In this document: one piece after another, positions 7,178-16,689 of the stretch
Numbering within the stretch: position 1 is the stretch's first letter
Layout: each line of letters starts with the position of its first letter
Notes under the pieces: model-generated
What the model was told of the DNA's origin: nothing
Databases searched by the model: none
What the model saw: the letters and a program-made list of their open reading frames with translations, nothing else
Position numbers and translations under genes: made by a program
Assembly: GCA_040398845.1 (NCBI GenBank)
Contig: JBBATH010000005.1
Location: forward strand, 124,001 to 188,000
DNA from: WLND01 sp040398845
GTDB taxonomy: Bacteria > Actinomycetota > Actinomycetes > S36-B12
Length of the DNA: 64,000 nucleotides
Direction of reading: 5' to 3'

Positions 7178-8899
7178 TCAGTCGTCGTCGCCCGATCCAC
7201 CGGACGACGGTGTCGTCTTTTGCACCTGAAGCAGGAACTCCAGGTTCGTCTTTGTCTCCCTCAGTTTCGACAGGAGCAGTTCAATCGACTGCTGCTGATC
7301 GAGGGCATGGAGCACCCGGCGCAGTTTCCAGACGATCTTCAGTTCATCGGGAGCGAGCAGGAGATCCTCCTTTCGCGTACCAGAAGCATCGACGTCAACC
7401 GCAGGGAAAACCCGCTTATCGGCGAGCCTGCGGTCGAGCTTAAGTTCCATGTTGCCGGTTCCCTTGAACTCCTCAAAGATCACCTCGTCCATGCGCGATC
7501 CGGTCTCGACGAGCGCGGTGGCGAGGATCGTGAGCGAGCCGCCGTGTTCGATGTTGCGGGCCGCACCGAAGAACCGCTTCGGCGGGTAGAGCGCCGTGGA
7601 GTCGACGCCGCCCGACAGGATGCGACCTGACGCCGGCGCCGCGAGGTTATACGCGCGACCGAGCCTGGTCATCGAGTCAAGGAGCACAACCACGTCGTGG
7701 CCGAGTTCAACTAGGCGCTTCGCGCGCTCGATCGCGAGTTCGGCGATGATCGTGTGATCCTCCGCCGGTCGATCGAAGGTCGAGGCAATGACCTCGCCCT
7801 TCACCGATCGCTGCATATCGGTGACCTCTTCGGGTCGCTCATCAACAAGGACCACCATGAGGTGCGCCTCGGGGTTATTCACGGTGATGGCGTTGGCGAT
7901 GGCCTGCAGCACCATGGTTTTTCCCGCCTTCGGCGGTGACACGATGAGACCACGCTGTCCCTTGCCGATCGGCGCTACGAGGTCGATGACGCGCGTCGTG
8001 AGATTGCCCGGCTCGGTCTCCAATCGCAGGCGATCTTGTGGGTAGAGCGGAGTGAGCTTGGAGAACTCCGGCCGGTTTCGGGCCGACTCCAGGTCGCCGC
8101 CATTCACGGTATCGATGCGGACGAGAGGGTTGAACTTCTCGCGACGGTCACCGTCCTTCGGCTGCTTCGTCGAGCCCGTGATCGCATCACCCTTGCGCAG
8201 GCCGTGCTTACGGACCATCGCGAGGGAGACGTAGACATCGTTCGAGCCAGGCAGGTAGCCGGTCGTACGGACGAACGCGTAGCTCTCATGGACATCGAGG
8301 ATGCCGGCGACCGGCACGAGGATGTCGTCCTCGTGTATCTCGGTGTCGATGTCGTTGTAGGTGCCACCGCCACCGCCACTTCGCTGACGGTCACCCCGAC
8401 CACTGCGGTCGCGGAAACGGTCACGGCCTCTTCGGCGACTGTTGCCACCGCGGTCAAAGTCACGGTCCTGATTGTCGTTGCGCTGATTGTCGTTGCGCTG
8501 ATTGTCGTTGCGCGAACCTTCGCCGCGTTGACGATCTTGGCGCGGGGGCCGGTCACGTCGTTCCTCATGCTCGCCCCGCCGGGGCCGTTCGGCGTTACCA
8601 CCGGATTCGGTTGTCTGATCGCTCGCGGCTGAAGCAGGCGGTGCCGACTCGGCCGGCGCAGTCTCAGTTGGCTCTTGCTTCACCCTCACGGAGCGACTGC
8701 GTCCAGACGAGACGGTCGCAGGGGCTTCTTGAGATCGGCCCTGCCGATCGCCAATCGCGGTGACGAGGTCACCCTTTCGCATTGCGCTTGAGCCGGTGAT
8801 GCCCAGCTGTCCTGCAAGCGCCTTTAGTTCTGGGAGGAGCATGGAGGACAGGTTGTCGCCGCGGCCTTTGGCGCGAGCGGCTGACGTTGTTTCGGTCAC
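7178..8899 (-). CDS. rho: Transcription termination factor Rho
   Basis: Hexameric RNA-dependent ATPase that terminates transcription. Layout: an N-terminal Rho_N helical domain (13-55), a long charged insert (about 60-180) with three NDNQR repeats and RG-rich segments, the cold-shock-like RNA-binding domain (190-265), then the ATPase core with Walker A SPPKAGKT (321-328) and Walker B-type HDVVVLLDS. The insert is typical of high-GC actinobacterial Rho and adds RNA binding. Start GTG has GAAGGAAA 5 bases upstream. Length 573. Confidence 0.97.
   Translation of the reverse strand: MTETTSAARAKGRGDNLSSMLLPELKALAGQLGITGSSAMRKGDLVTAIGDRQGRSQEAPATVSSGRSRSVRVKQEPTETAPAESAPPASAASDQTTESGGNAERPRRGEHEERRDRPPRQDRQRGEGSRNDNQRNDNQRNDNQDRDFDRGGNSRRRGRDRFRDRSGRGDRQRSGGGGGTYNDIDTEIHEDDILVPVAGILDVHESYAFVRTTGYLPGSNDVYVSLAMVRKHGLRKGDAITGSTKQPKDGDRREKFNPLVRIDTVNGGDLESARNRPEFSKLTPLYPQDRLRLETEPGNLTTRVIDLVAPIGKGQRGLIVSPPKAGKTMVLQAIANAITVNNPEAHLMVVLVDERPEEVTDMQRSVKGEVIASTFDRPAEDHTIIAELAIERAKRLVELGHDVVVLLDSMTRLGRAYNLAAPASGRILSGGVDSTALYPPKRFFGAARNIEHGGSLTILATALVETGSRMDEVIFEEFKGTGNMELKLDRRLADKRVFPAVDVDASGTRKEDLLLAPDELKIVWKLRRVLHALDQQQSIELLLSKLRETKTNLEFLLQVQKTTPSSGGSGDDD
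8468..8512 (-). repeat. Three tandem 15-base repeats inside rho
   Basis: CTGATTGTCGTTGCG occurs three times head to tail (8468-8482, 8483-8497, 8498-8512) with no mismatch. On the coding strand it encodes the NDNQR pentapeptide repeats in the disordered RNA-binding insert. Perfect identity suggests recent slippage or recombination. Confidence 0.9.
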
Positions 8900-9198
8900 G
8901 TATTTCCTTCGTGTTGTTGGTTACCCAAGGAGGCGTGAACGAAGGTCGCGGTCCCACCGGTTTCATGTATTTCGGATGAACGGTGAATTCCGGGCGAACC
9001 TTCGCGATTCAGTGCGGTGCTGTTCGGTGCGCTTCAACGCGGTGCGAACCACTACGAACGGCATCGTTGCTGATCATGATGACTTCTTTTCATTGCAGAT
9101 CGCGCTGATGCTTGTCGCGGGGATTCACCTGAATTGAAGGTGCGGCGCACGGCCGACTCCTTGAGAGTGATGTCACCATAACACGCCACCGCCCCCCA
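8900..9198 (-). other. Intergenic leader between thrB and rho
   Basis: Nearly 300 bases without a supported gene on either strand; reading frames here lack family features. It should contain the rho promoter and a long 5' untranslated region. I see no convincing sigma-70 box pair, riboswitch or T-tract terminator. A C-rich stretch just after the thrB stop (near 9185-9198) could form a weak stem with the GGCGGGTGGGG overlapping the thrB end. Confidence 0.5.
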
Positions 9199-10125
9199 TC
9201 ACAGGCGGGTGGGGTCAACTGGCACTTCACGCGCCCCATGGTGCGCGACAGCGCATTCGACAACCCCCCACGATGGGTCGGCGAGTGCACCGATGCGAGA
9301 GGCATCCTGGCGCCGCGGGAGAGCAAGGACTGTAGGCCCCGCACCCGAGATAACCGCTGGAATCGACTCGGCCCGAAGCCGCTCGATCAATGCGATTGAG
9401 GGCGCGTACATCGTGCGCCGAGCTTCCTGGTGCAGGCGATCCCGAGTGGCCTCGAGGAGGAGACTCGGGTCACGGGTCAGGGCGTGGACGAGGAGCGCTG
9501 CGCGCGCGATGTTGAAGGAGGCATCCTCGAAGTCGATCCGCGCAGGCAGTGCTATTCGGGCCTTCGATGTTGGGACTGCATCGCCAGGAATCGCAAGTAC
9601 TGGAACAACTTCCGGGTGAACATCGAGTTTCACCGTGCCCGCGTTACCGCTCTCGCAGAGCCATGAGAAGTTGAGCCCGCCGTAGAGGGCGGCCGCGATG
9701 TTGTCGGGATGCGCCTCCATTCGCAGGGCGAGTTGAAGCAGGTCGTCATCGGTGAGCACGGCCGGGCCGTCGCTCACCATTGCGCGCGCGAGAACGAGGC
9801 CGCCAATAATCGCCGCTGCTGATGATCCCATTCCGCGCCCGTGCGGGATCGCATTCCTACATCGCAGCACGAAGCCGGCCGGCTGCACGTCCATCGCAGT
9901 GAACGCGAGGGCCATCGATCGGGCAACGAGATGAGAGGCGTCGAGCGGCACCTCGCCCGCGCCCTCGCCGGATACCTCGATGAGCACGCCGGCATCATCG
10001 GAGATCATCGCGACGTATTCGTCGCACACGTCAAGGGCCAGACCGCCGCAGTCAAAGGCAGGGCCCAGGTTTGCGCTCGAGGCGGGCACGACAACGCGCA
10101 CTGCCTCCCGACGAAAGCATGGCAC
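9199..10125 (-). CDS. thrB: Homoserine kinase
   Basis: GHMP-family kinase phosphorylating L-homoserine, the penultimate step to threonine. The ATP-binding motif IPHGRGMGSSAAA is at 93-105, and the N-terminal VVVPASSANLGPAFDCGG (11-28) is the GHMP substrate motif. Length 308 is normal. The GTG start lies 2 bases after the thrC stop, so coupling is likely. A slightly later GTG (residue 9), preceded by GGGAGG, is also possible. It is the last gene of the hom-thrC-thrB set. Confidence 0.95.
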   Translation of the reverse strand: MPCFRREAVRVVVPASSANLGPAFDCGGLALDVCDEYVAMISDDAGVLIEVSGEGAGEVPLDASHLVARSMALAFTAMDVQPAGFVLRCRNAIPHGRGMGSSAAAIIGGLVLARAMVSDGPAVLTDDDLLQLALRMEAHPDNIAAALYGGLNFSWLCESGNAGTVKLDVHPEVVPVLAIPGDAVPTSKARIALPARIDFEDASFNIARAALLVHALTRDPSLLLEATRDRLHQEARRTMYAPSIALIERLRAESIPAVISGAGPTVLALPRRQDASRIGALADPSWGVVECAVAHHGAREVPVDPTRL

Positions 10126-10127
10126 GC

Positions 10128-11189
10128 TCAGGCCTCGAGGCCGAGCGCTCGCGCCGCTGCTGACACGTCGACTGGGATGATCACGGGATCACTCGCCCCC
10201 TCCAACGCCCACTGGGGATCCTTCAGCCCATTGCCCGTGAGCGTGCACACGATCGACTGCCCGGCGTCAAGGCCCCCCGACGCATGTCGCTTGAGAAGAC
10301 CAGCGACCCCGGCAGCACTGGCCGGCTCGCAAAAGAGGCCCTCCTTGGCGGCGATCAGTCGATAGGCCGCGAGGATCTCCTCGTCGGTCACCGAGTCGAT
10401 GAGGCCCCCAGATTCGTCGCGCGCGGCGATCGCGAAGTCCCATGAGGCCGGATTGCCAATACGAATTGCCGTCGCGATGGTCTCTGGGTTCGGGACGGGG
10501 GCACCGTTGACGAGCGGTGCCGCACCGGCCGCCTGGAATCCCCACATGCGCGGAGTGGAGGCGGCTAGGCCGTCGCGATGGTACTCCGTGTAGCCACGCC
10601 AATAGGCGGTGATGTTGCCTGCGTTTCCGACGGGCAGGCAATGGATGTCGGGGGCCCCTCCGAGCATGTCGACGATCTCGAAACTCGCGGTCTTCTGTCC
10701 CTCAATCCGAACCGGGTTCACGCTGTTGACGAGGGCAACCGGGTAGGTGTCGGAGAGCTTGCGAGCGACGAGCAGGCAATCATCGAAGTTGCCATCGACC
10801 TGCAAAAGGACCGCCCCGTGAACGATCGCTTGGGCGAGTTTGCCCATCGCGATCTTTCCTTGCGGCACAAGGACTGCGCAGACCATTCCGGCCTTGACGG
10901 CGTAAGCTGCCGCGCTCGCCGATGTGTTACCCGTCGACGCGCAAATGACCGCCTTCGCGCCGTCTTCTGCTGCCTTCGAAATCGCCATCGTCATTCCGCG
11001 GTCCTTGAAGGAGCCGGTCGGATTCGCGCCCTCGAATTTCAGCCACACCTCGCAGCCGGTCATTTCGCTTAGATTGCAGGCATAGACAAGCGGGGTTCCC
11101 CCCTCTCGAAGCGTGACAACCGGGGTGGCGCTGCTGACGGGCAGACGATCGCGGTACTCCTCGATGAGCCCTCTCCACTGGTGTGCCAT
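10128..11189 (-). CDS. thrC: Threonine synthase
   Basis: PLP enzyme converting O-phosphohomoserine to threonine. The PLP lysine is K62 in NPTGSFKDRGMT; the phosphate-cradle glycine loop PVGNAGN lies further on. At 353 residues it is the short class common in actinobacteria and Bacillus. Its ATG lies 2 bases after the hom stop, with GGGGGAG as ribosome site overlapping the hom end, which indicates translational coupling. Confidence 0.95.
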   Translation of the reverse strand: MAHQWRGLIEEYRDRLPVSSATPVVTLREGGTPLVYACNLSEMTGCEVWLKFEGANPTGSFKDRGMTMAISKAAEDGAKAVICASTGNTSASAAAYAVKAGMVCAVLVPQGKIAMGKLAQAIVHGAVLLQVDGNFDDCLLVARKLSDTYPVALVNSVNPVRIEGQKTASFEIVDMLGGAPDIHCLPVGNAGNITAYWRGYTEYHRDGLAASTPRMWGFQAAGAAPLVNGAPVPNPETIATAIRIGNPASWDFAIAARDESGGLIDSVTDEEILAAYRLIAAKEGLFCEPASAAGVAGLLKRHASGGLDAGQSIVCTLTGNGLKDPQWALEGASDPVIIPVDVSAAARALGLEA

Positions 11190-11191
11190 GG

Positions 11192-12505
11192 CTACTCCCC
11201 CACCTCGCCCTCGACCCGCATGACACCAACAACACGCTTCACGGTATCGAGTTCGCGCAGCCTGTCGACGGTCCGGTGGAGGGCGTCGTCGGTCGCGCGA
11301 TGGGTGCGGACGATGAGCCCGGCCTCGTCGCCGTGGCCATCTTGGCGCACCACCTGGATGCTCACCCCGTTGTCAGCAAAGGCAGAGGCGATCGACGCGA
11401 GAACACCAGGCCGGTCAGCTACGTCGAGGTTCACGTAGTAGCGGGTAAGGGCCTCACCGATCGGGAGAACCGGGAGTCCGGTGTAGGTGCTCTCCCCCGG
11501 CCCGACCGAACCCGTGACTCGGTTACGCGCAGCCGCCACGAGGTCACCGAGCACAGCACTCGCAGTCGGGGCCCCACCTGCACCCCGGCCATAGAACATC
11601 ATCTCGCCAGCAGCCTGCGCCTCAATGAACACGGCGTTGAACGCTAGCCGGACGCTAGCGAGCGGATGGTCCCTCGGGATCATCGCCGGGTGCACTCGCA
11701 CGATGATCCCGCCGCCATCGGCGCTCAACTCGGCGACCGCGAGGAGCTTGATGACGAAGCCCATCTTCTGCGCCGCGTGGACATCGTCGAGCGTGACCTT
11801 GGAGATCCCCTCGCAATAGACGTCGGCGAGAGTGACGCGGGTGTGAAAGGCCAGCTCCGCAAGGATCGCGGCCTTGGCTGCGGCATCGTGGCCGTCGACA
11901 TCGAGCGTGGGATCAGCCTCGAGGTAGCCGAGCGCGTCAGCCTCAGCAAACACCGTCGCATAATCGGCGTCCTGCTCGTCCATCTTGGTGAGCATGTAGT
12001 TCGTGGTGCCATTGACGATGCCGAGCACCTTCGTGACCCGGTCGCCGGCGAGCGATTCGCGCAGCGGGCGGATGAGTGGGATCGCCCCGGCGACCGACGC
12101 CTCGAAGTACAGGTCGACGCCGTTGCGCGCAGCCGCCGCGTAGAGGGTTGCACCGTCAGCAGCAAGCAGGGCCTTATTCGCGGTGACGACGCTCGAGCCC
12201 GCCTCCATCGCGGCGAGGATCAACGCCCGGGCCTCCTCGATGCCGCCCATCACCTCGACCACGATGTCGGCCCCGCTCTTGGCCAGGGTCATCGAGTCGT
12301 CGGTGAGGAGCGCCGGATCTATGCCGGGTCTGGCCTTCCCGAGGTCGCGAACGGCAACTCCCGTGAGCTGAACGGGAGCGCCCACCCTCGCCCGAAGGTC
12401 GGTGGCCGTCTCGGTCAGGAGCCGCGCGACCTGCGTGCCGACGGTGCCACCACCGATGAGCGCAATGGTGATGACGCGGTCTGGGTTCACGGGGGTCAAG
12501 GACAC
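11192..12505 (-). CDS. hom: Homoserine dehydrogenase
   Basis: NAD(P)H-dependent reduction of aspartate semialdehyde to homoserine, the branch point to threonine and methionine. The Rossmann motif IALIGGGTVG is at 14-23, and the C-terminus (about 350-430) carries an ACT domain (NLDVADRPGVLASIASAF) typical of feedback inhibition by threonine. Length 437 matches single-function actinobacterial Hom. GTG start; a second GTG at residue 6 is possible. It lies between lysA and thrC. Confidence 0.95.
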   Translation of the reverse strand: MSLTPVNPDRVITIALIGGGTVGTQVARLLTETATDLRARVGAPVQLTGVAVRDLGKARPGIDPALLTDDSMTLAKSGADIVVEVMGGIEEARALILAAMEAGSSVVTANKALLAADGATLYAAAARNGVDLYFEASVAGAIPLIRPLRESLAGDRVTKVLGIVNGTTNYMLTKMDEQDADYATVFAEADALGYLEADPTLDVDGHDAAAKAAILAELAFHTRVTLADVYCEGISKVTLDDVHAAQKMGFVIKLLAVAELSADGGGIIVRVHPAMIPRDHPLASVRLAFNAVFIEAQAAGEMMFYGRGAGGAPTASAVLGDLVAAARNRVTGSVGPGESTYTGLPVLPIGEALTRYYVNLDVADRPGVLASIASAFADNGVSIQVVRQDGHGDEAGLIVRTHRATDDALHRTVDRLRELDTVKRVVGVMRVEGEVGE

Positions 12506-12574
12506 GTGTGCAAGCCTCTCAGGTGCGTGGGTGCGCGGGCCAACTGGATGACGAGTGGGTGCAACGGGCAGGTC

Positions 12575-13990
12575 TCAGGCTCCCGGATCGAGGGCGAGGA
12601 GGTCGTCAAGTGTCTCACGCCGAAGGACCGTCGAGCAGGCACCGTCCTTCACCGAGATCACCGCCGGACGCGGCAGGTAGTTGTAGTTCGAGGCCATCGA
12701 GCGGCAGTAGGCACCAGTTGCGGCAACCGCGACGAGGTCGCCGGGTGCGATGTCAGCGGGTAGCCAGGCATCGCGCACGACGATGTCGCCGGACTCGCAG
12801 TGCTTGCCCACGACCCGCGAGAGCATCGGCTCTGCGGTCGAGACCCGCGAGGCTAGGACGACGGTGTAGTCAGCGTCATACAGGGCAGTGCGGATGTTGT
12901 CACTCATACCCCCGTCGACGGAGACATAGGCGCGGACCACCCCACCATCGAGTTCGACTGGTTTGACCGTGCCGACCTCATAAAGAGTGATGCCAGCCGG
13001 CCCGATGATCGCCCGGCCCGGCTCGAAGGCAAGCGCCGGGCGGCTAATCCCCGCGGCGGTGCACTCCCTCGTCACGACGGCCCCGATCTGTCGGGCCATC
13101 TCAGCGACGTCGAGCGGGTCATCTGCCTCGGTGTACGCGATCCCCATCCCGCCACCGAGGTTGAGCTCCGACACCTCGACCCCTTGCTCGGCCATGAGTC
13201 GTCTCGCAAGGCCGACCACGCGCGAGGCCGCCACCTCGAAGCCAGCCGCGTCGAAGATCTGCGAGCCGATGTGGGAGTGAATCCCCACGAATTCAAGCGA
13301 TGACAGCTTGACGATTCGACGGACGGCCTCATCGGCAACCGTCGAAGAGATTGACAGACCGAACTTCTGGTCCTCGTGCGCTGTCGCGATGAACTCGTGG
13401 GTGTGCGCCTCAACCCCGACCGTCACGCGGACGAGCACCGGCTGGACGACCCCGGCCCGACTCGCGGCATCGGCAACGCGCACGATCTCATCGAAGGAGT
13501 CGATGACGATACGTCCGACTCCGCCCGCGATCGCCGCTTCAATCTCAGCCATCGATTTGTTGTTGCCATGCATGAGGATCAGCTCGCCCGGCACACCTGC
13601 ACGCAGCGCCACCGCGAGCTCGCCTCCAGACGCTACGTCGATCCCGAGACCCTCCTCACTCACCCACCGGGCGACAGCCGTCGAAATGAACGCCTTGGCG
13701 GCGTAGTAGACCATCCGGGCACCGGCCTCGTGGTAGGCCTCGCGGTAGCAGCGTGCCCGCTCGCGCACGTCCGCCTCATCGAGGACGAACAGCGGGGAGC
13801 CGAACTCGGCGACAGCATCGCGGCAGTCAACCCCGCCCACCGCAAGGGCGCCGTATTCAACCCGCTCGCTACTCATCGGCCAAACGGACGCCACAAGGCG
13901 GCCGAGGTCATCGATGGTCGGGACCGGGCCGATACCCGATGACGAAGGGGAGGCGTCGCCGTAGCGAGGGCCTGCAGGATGGGCGCGCAC
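12575..13990 (-). CDS. lysA: Diaminopimelate decarboxylase
   Basis: PLP fold-type III enzyme that decarboxylates meso-diaminopimelate to lysine. The PLP lysine is in VYYAAKAF (about residue 97), the phosphate-binding GGGMGIAY is near 288, and the C-terminal substrate-binding CESGD motif is present. The N-terminus MRAHPAGP is the usual beginning of actinobacterial LysA and supports the GTG start at 13990. Length 471 is normal. It begins 43 bases after the end of the inserted secreted-protein gene, where argS would be the direct neighbour in M. tuberculosis. Confidence 0.95.
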   Translation of the reverse strand: MRAHPAGPRYGDASPSSSGIGPVPTIDDLGRLVASVWPMSSERVEYGALAVGGVDCRDAVAEFGSPLFVLDEADVRERARCYREAYHEAGARMVYYAAKAFISTAVARWVSEEGLGIDVASGGELAVALRAGVPGELILMHGNNKSMAEIEAAIAGGVGRIVIDSFDEIVRVADAASRAGVVQPVLVRVTVGVEAHTHEFIATAHEDQKFGLSISSTVADEAVRRIVKLSSLEFVGIHSHIGSQIFDAAGFEVAASRVVGLARRLMAEQGVEVSELNLGGGMGIAYTEADDPLDVAEMARQIGAVVTRECTAAGISRPALAFEPGRAIIGPAGITLYEVGTVKPVELDGGVVRAYVSVDGGMSDNIRTALYDADYTVVLASRVSTAEPMLSRVVGKHCESGDIVVRDAWLPADIAPGDLVAVAATGAYCRSMASNYNYLPRPAVISVKDGACSTVLRRETLDDLLALDPGA

Positions 13991-14033
13991 AATCGAAGGC
14001 TAAGGCACGACGGGGACCGCCCGCCTACCGACA

Positions 14034-16157
14034 CTACTTGACCGTGTAACGCTTCGTGAAGGTGCACGCCGCGTACTTGCCCGTTGCCGGAGCCGAGATG
14101 ACAACCCGGGCGGAGAGCGGCATGCCGGGACGAATAAGGACGTAGGTCCTCTTCCCCACCCGCGTTGTCTCGCAGTAGGCAACGTCGCCCATCGGCGCAG
14201 AGCGCATCACGGGCGAACAGAGCACCTGCACGTCGGCGAACACGCCGGAGTTCATCCGGACACGAGTCGGCATAAGCAGGTTGCGGCCGCCCAGAAGCTC
14301 ATCGGGGAGGATGAACCCCTTTCTGGGGCGCTGGGGTATTCCCGGACAAGCCGAGGATGACTTTGCCGCCGTTCCCTCCGAGCACAGGGTGAGCGCTGCC
14401 GACCGAACCGAAATCCCAACCGACACAGACCTCACCTGAGAGGTGGGCGTGTAGCCGTTCATCTGAATGACGTACTCGCCCGGGGGAAGGGTTGGGGGCC
14501 CGGTGACGCTGCCCGAGAAGCTTCCGTCAGGGTTCACCGGGATCGAGCCCAGAGAGGTGAGCGGATTGAGGATGTATAACTCGATGGAGGTGCCGGGCGC
14601 ATAGCCATCGCCACTCGTCGCGACCTTCTCCTTCGGCGCAACGATTGGTGCTCCACCGGGAGTCAGCGGCAGTGGCGTGCCCGCCGGTGTCGTCCCTCCG
14701 ATCTCAACCTTGAACTCGGGCCCGGAGACCTCAACCTTCGTGGACTTCTCGATCTTGTTCGTCACGGTTTTCGTCGGCTCGCCCTCGATAAGCGTAATGT
14801 CCCTGCCGGGTTTCACCTTCTCGGTCTCCGGCTTCTTCACCGGACCAACGCCCGGAGACGTCGCTGGAGTGGTTGTCGGCGTTGTGGTCGTTGCGGTCGT
14901 TGTGGTCGTTGTGGTCGTTGTGGTCGTTCCACCACCGCTCGAACCGCCACCGCCTGAGCTGCACGCAGAAGTGGCGAACGACAAGAACTGTCCCCAATAG
15001 GTCCCCGACGAATTGGTGCCCACGACGCGGAAGTAGTAGGTAGTACCGCAAGTTAGACCCGTCACCACCGCACTCGTCGGAGTTGAGGGCGAACTCACCG
15101 GGGTCGTCGTGGTGAGGGTGCCGTCGGGATCTGTTCCGTATTCGAAGTTCGCACTCGTGGGGGTGGTGAGTGCCAATGTTCCGTTGAGCTGCGCTTGAGT
15201 CTGCGCGACCGAACTCGCCGCTACTGTCGTCACCTCAGCCGTAAAGCCTGCAACGAGGATACTCGAGGTTGGCACCGCCGCTTGCGGGGTCGTGGAAGAA
15301 TAAGGATCAAGCCCCACGTCGAGGGTGTCAATGTCCGAGTTGGCATCCGACGCGGGCACGCCTGCGTTCACATTGAGGTTGTAGAGCGCTTGCGCGCTGG
15401 GGACAGCAGAAGTGCCAGCTACACCCTTGCAAAGGGCGACAGCGGTGGAATAATTCGTATCCGCCGTGGACAACGTCGTGGCCGTTCCAAAGTTGGTGCT
15501 GGTGATCCAGTTCCCAGCACTGCCTGATTGAGCCGTTGAGCTAGGAGTTGGCCATTCGGGTGCCCAGTTCAGTCCGGCGAAAGACTGTCCCGTCGCATAA
15601 TTGAAGGGCGGGATGATGTCGCCCCACCACTTTCTGTTAGAAGCGTAAGTAGCTAATGATTGGTAGGGGCCGGAGCCAGAATACGTAGGTGAACCCGATA
15701 TCGGGTTCACTAGATTCGTGCTCGTGGTGTTGTGGTCTCTGTGCCCATTGCCGCCGCCGCTGCCGATCACGGAGTTCACCGACACCGTGATCAACACATA
15801 CGGATTGGTTGTTGCCCTAGTCCGATGGCAGATGGTTAACTTTGTAACTTCAGCCGCAGAGACGACGACGGTCACGTTTCCGGTGGAAACGGTGGCGCCG
15901 ACTGTGGCGGTCACGGCAAAGGTGGATGTGCCAACGACTGTTGGTGTTCCGCTGAGAATTCCAGTGTTCGCAAGCGTGAGCCCGGTCGGAAGGGTGCCGG
16001 AGTCGAGGGCGTAGGAGTTGGCGGTTGCCCCCGTCGCCACGAATATGTAGGTGTAAGCCGCGCCTTCAGTTCCAGATCCCGGAGTCCTGGCCGTCCACAC
16101 ATTGGCCGCTTGTACAATCGTGATCGTTGTGGTGATCCCACCGGTTGTTTTCGACAA
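14034..16157 (-). CDS. Secreted Ig/FN3-type surface protein, body (in frame with the upstream signal-peptide fragment)
   Basis: The body of a large exported protein. In order: a He_PIG-type putative Ig repeat (YALDSGTLPTGLTL, then GILSGTP), a CHRT...GHRDH segment, a fibronectin III-like domain (FEYGTDPDG, CGTTYYFRVVGTN), a Gly/Ser/Thr linker with a long threonine run, and a Cys-containing C-terminal domain. The TTG at 16157 is only the first in-frame start after an in-frame TGA at 16281-16283; 41 sense codons between that stop and the TTG look like normal protein (threonine- and asparagine-rich). So this is probably the downstream part of a gene that begins at 16514. Function unknown; adhesin-like or envelope role inferred. 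Confidence 0.75.
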   Translation of the reverse strand: MSKTTGGITTTITIVQAANVWTARTPGSGTEGAAYTYIFVATGATANSYALDSGTLPTGLTLANTGILSGTPTVVGTSTFAVTATVGATVSTGNVTVVVSAAEVTKLTICHRTRATTNPYVLITVSVNSVIGSGGGNGHRDHNTTSTNLVNPISGSPTYSGSGPYQSLATYASNRKWWGDIIPPFNYATGQSFAGLNWAPEWPTPSSTAQSGSAGNWITSTNFGTATTLSTADTNYSTAVALCKGVAGTSAVPSAQALYNLNVNAGVPASDANSDIDTLDVGLDPYSSTTPQAAVPTSSILVAGFTAEVTTVAASSVAQTQAQLNGTLALTTPTSANFEYGTDPDGTLTTTTPVSSPSTPTSAVVTGLTCGTTYYFRVVGTNSSGTYWGQFLSFATSACSSGGGGSSGGGTTTTTTTTTTTATTTTPTTTPATSPGVGPVKKPETEKVKPGRDITLIEGEPTKTVTNKIEKSTKVEVSGPEFKVEIGGTTPAGTPLPLTPGGAPIVAPKEKVATSGDGYAPGTSIELYILNPLTSLGSIPVNPDGSFSGSVTGPPTLPPGEYVIQMNGYTPTSQVRSVSVGISVRSAALTLCSEGTAAKSSSACPGIPQRPRKGFILPDELLGGRNLLMPTRVRMNSGVFADVQVLCSPVMRSAPMGDVAYCETTRVGKRTYVLIRPGMPLSARVVISAPATGKYAACTFTKRYTVK
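14881..14930 (-). repeat. Short tandem repeat coding for the threonine linker
   Basis: Imperfect 9-base units of GTCGTTGTG (forward strand) encode the poly-Thr linker between the FN3-like domain and the C-terminal domain. Such repeats are slippage-prone and could vary in length between strains. Confidence 0.8.
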
Positions 16158-16280
16158 GGTCGCGAGTGTGGTTCCGGCAGATGTCGCACCCGTGTAGTTG
16201 TTCAGGTTCCGCGTCTCCGAGTTATTGCCGTTCTCCCAAAATGGACTCGTCGTCAGAGGCGTTTGCCCGGTAAAGGCGGT

Positions 16281-16514
16281 TCAGACAGAAGAGCAGCCAT
16301 TGCAGTTGGTGTAGCGAACTGCAAGGTTGTCCGCCGAGGCAAGCGCGCTCGGCACAGTCGACGTCGCAGACCCCGCCGAGCAGTCGATTATGTCGGTCGT
16401 CACCGTCGCTACTGCAGAGGCCGATGGCGCAAGCCCCACGCCTATACCCACGCTTCCGGCGACGACAGACCCTACAACGACAGCTAGGGCAACGCGTGGG
16501 ACTCGCAAAAACAT
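16281..16514 (-). pseudogene. N-terminal fragment with signal peptide of the interrupted secreted protein
   Basis: Encodes a Sec signal peptide: basic start (LRVPR), a hydrophobic stretch ALAVVVGSVVAGSVGIGV and a cleavage site after SASA, followed by a short mature segment with CSAG and NCNGC cysteines. It stops at a TGA (16281-16283) after 77 codons, and the same frame continues open to 14034. A single base change (to CGA or TGG) would restore an 826-residue protein. The GAGGAG ribosome site abuts the ATG; a TTG two codons on is spaced better. Either a nonsense mutation or a sequence error, with read-through less likely. Confidence 0.65.
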
Positions 16515-16689
16515 CTCCTCGGTCAGCTAACCCCAGATTCAGCTCGGGGATGGATCGCCTGAATGCTGAGAACCCCGCACCTTTACGGGAATTACACTCA
16601 TAAACTCAATTAGAACACACGGGAGGCGCCGATTCCGTCAAAGTGGTGGCTATCCCTCACAAAAGTGGTCGCGATGTTTTCTGCAACCA

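Noticed and set aside
8460..8515. CRISPR-like tandem repeats
   Set aside because: Units are 15 bases, directly adjacent with no spacers, and encode NDNQR repeats within rho.
8900..9198. Small protein gene in the rho leader on the forward strand (8760-9137)
   Set aside because: It runs antisense through the rho start, has no ribosome site and no recognisable family, and its composition is not gene-like.
14881..14930. Selfish minisatellite
   Set aside because: The 9-base units simply encode the poly-Thr linker of a surface protein, a common feature.
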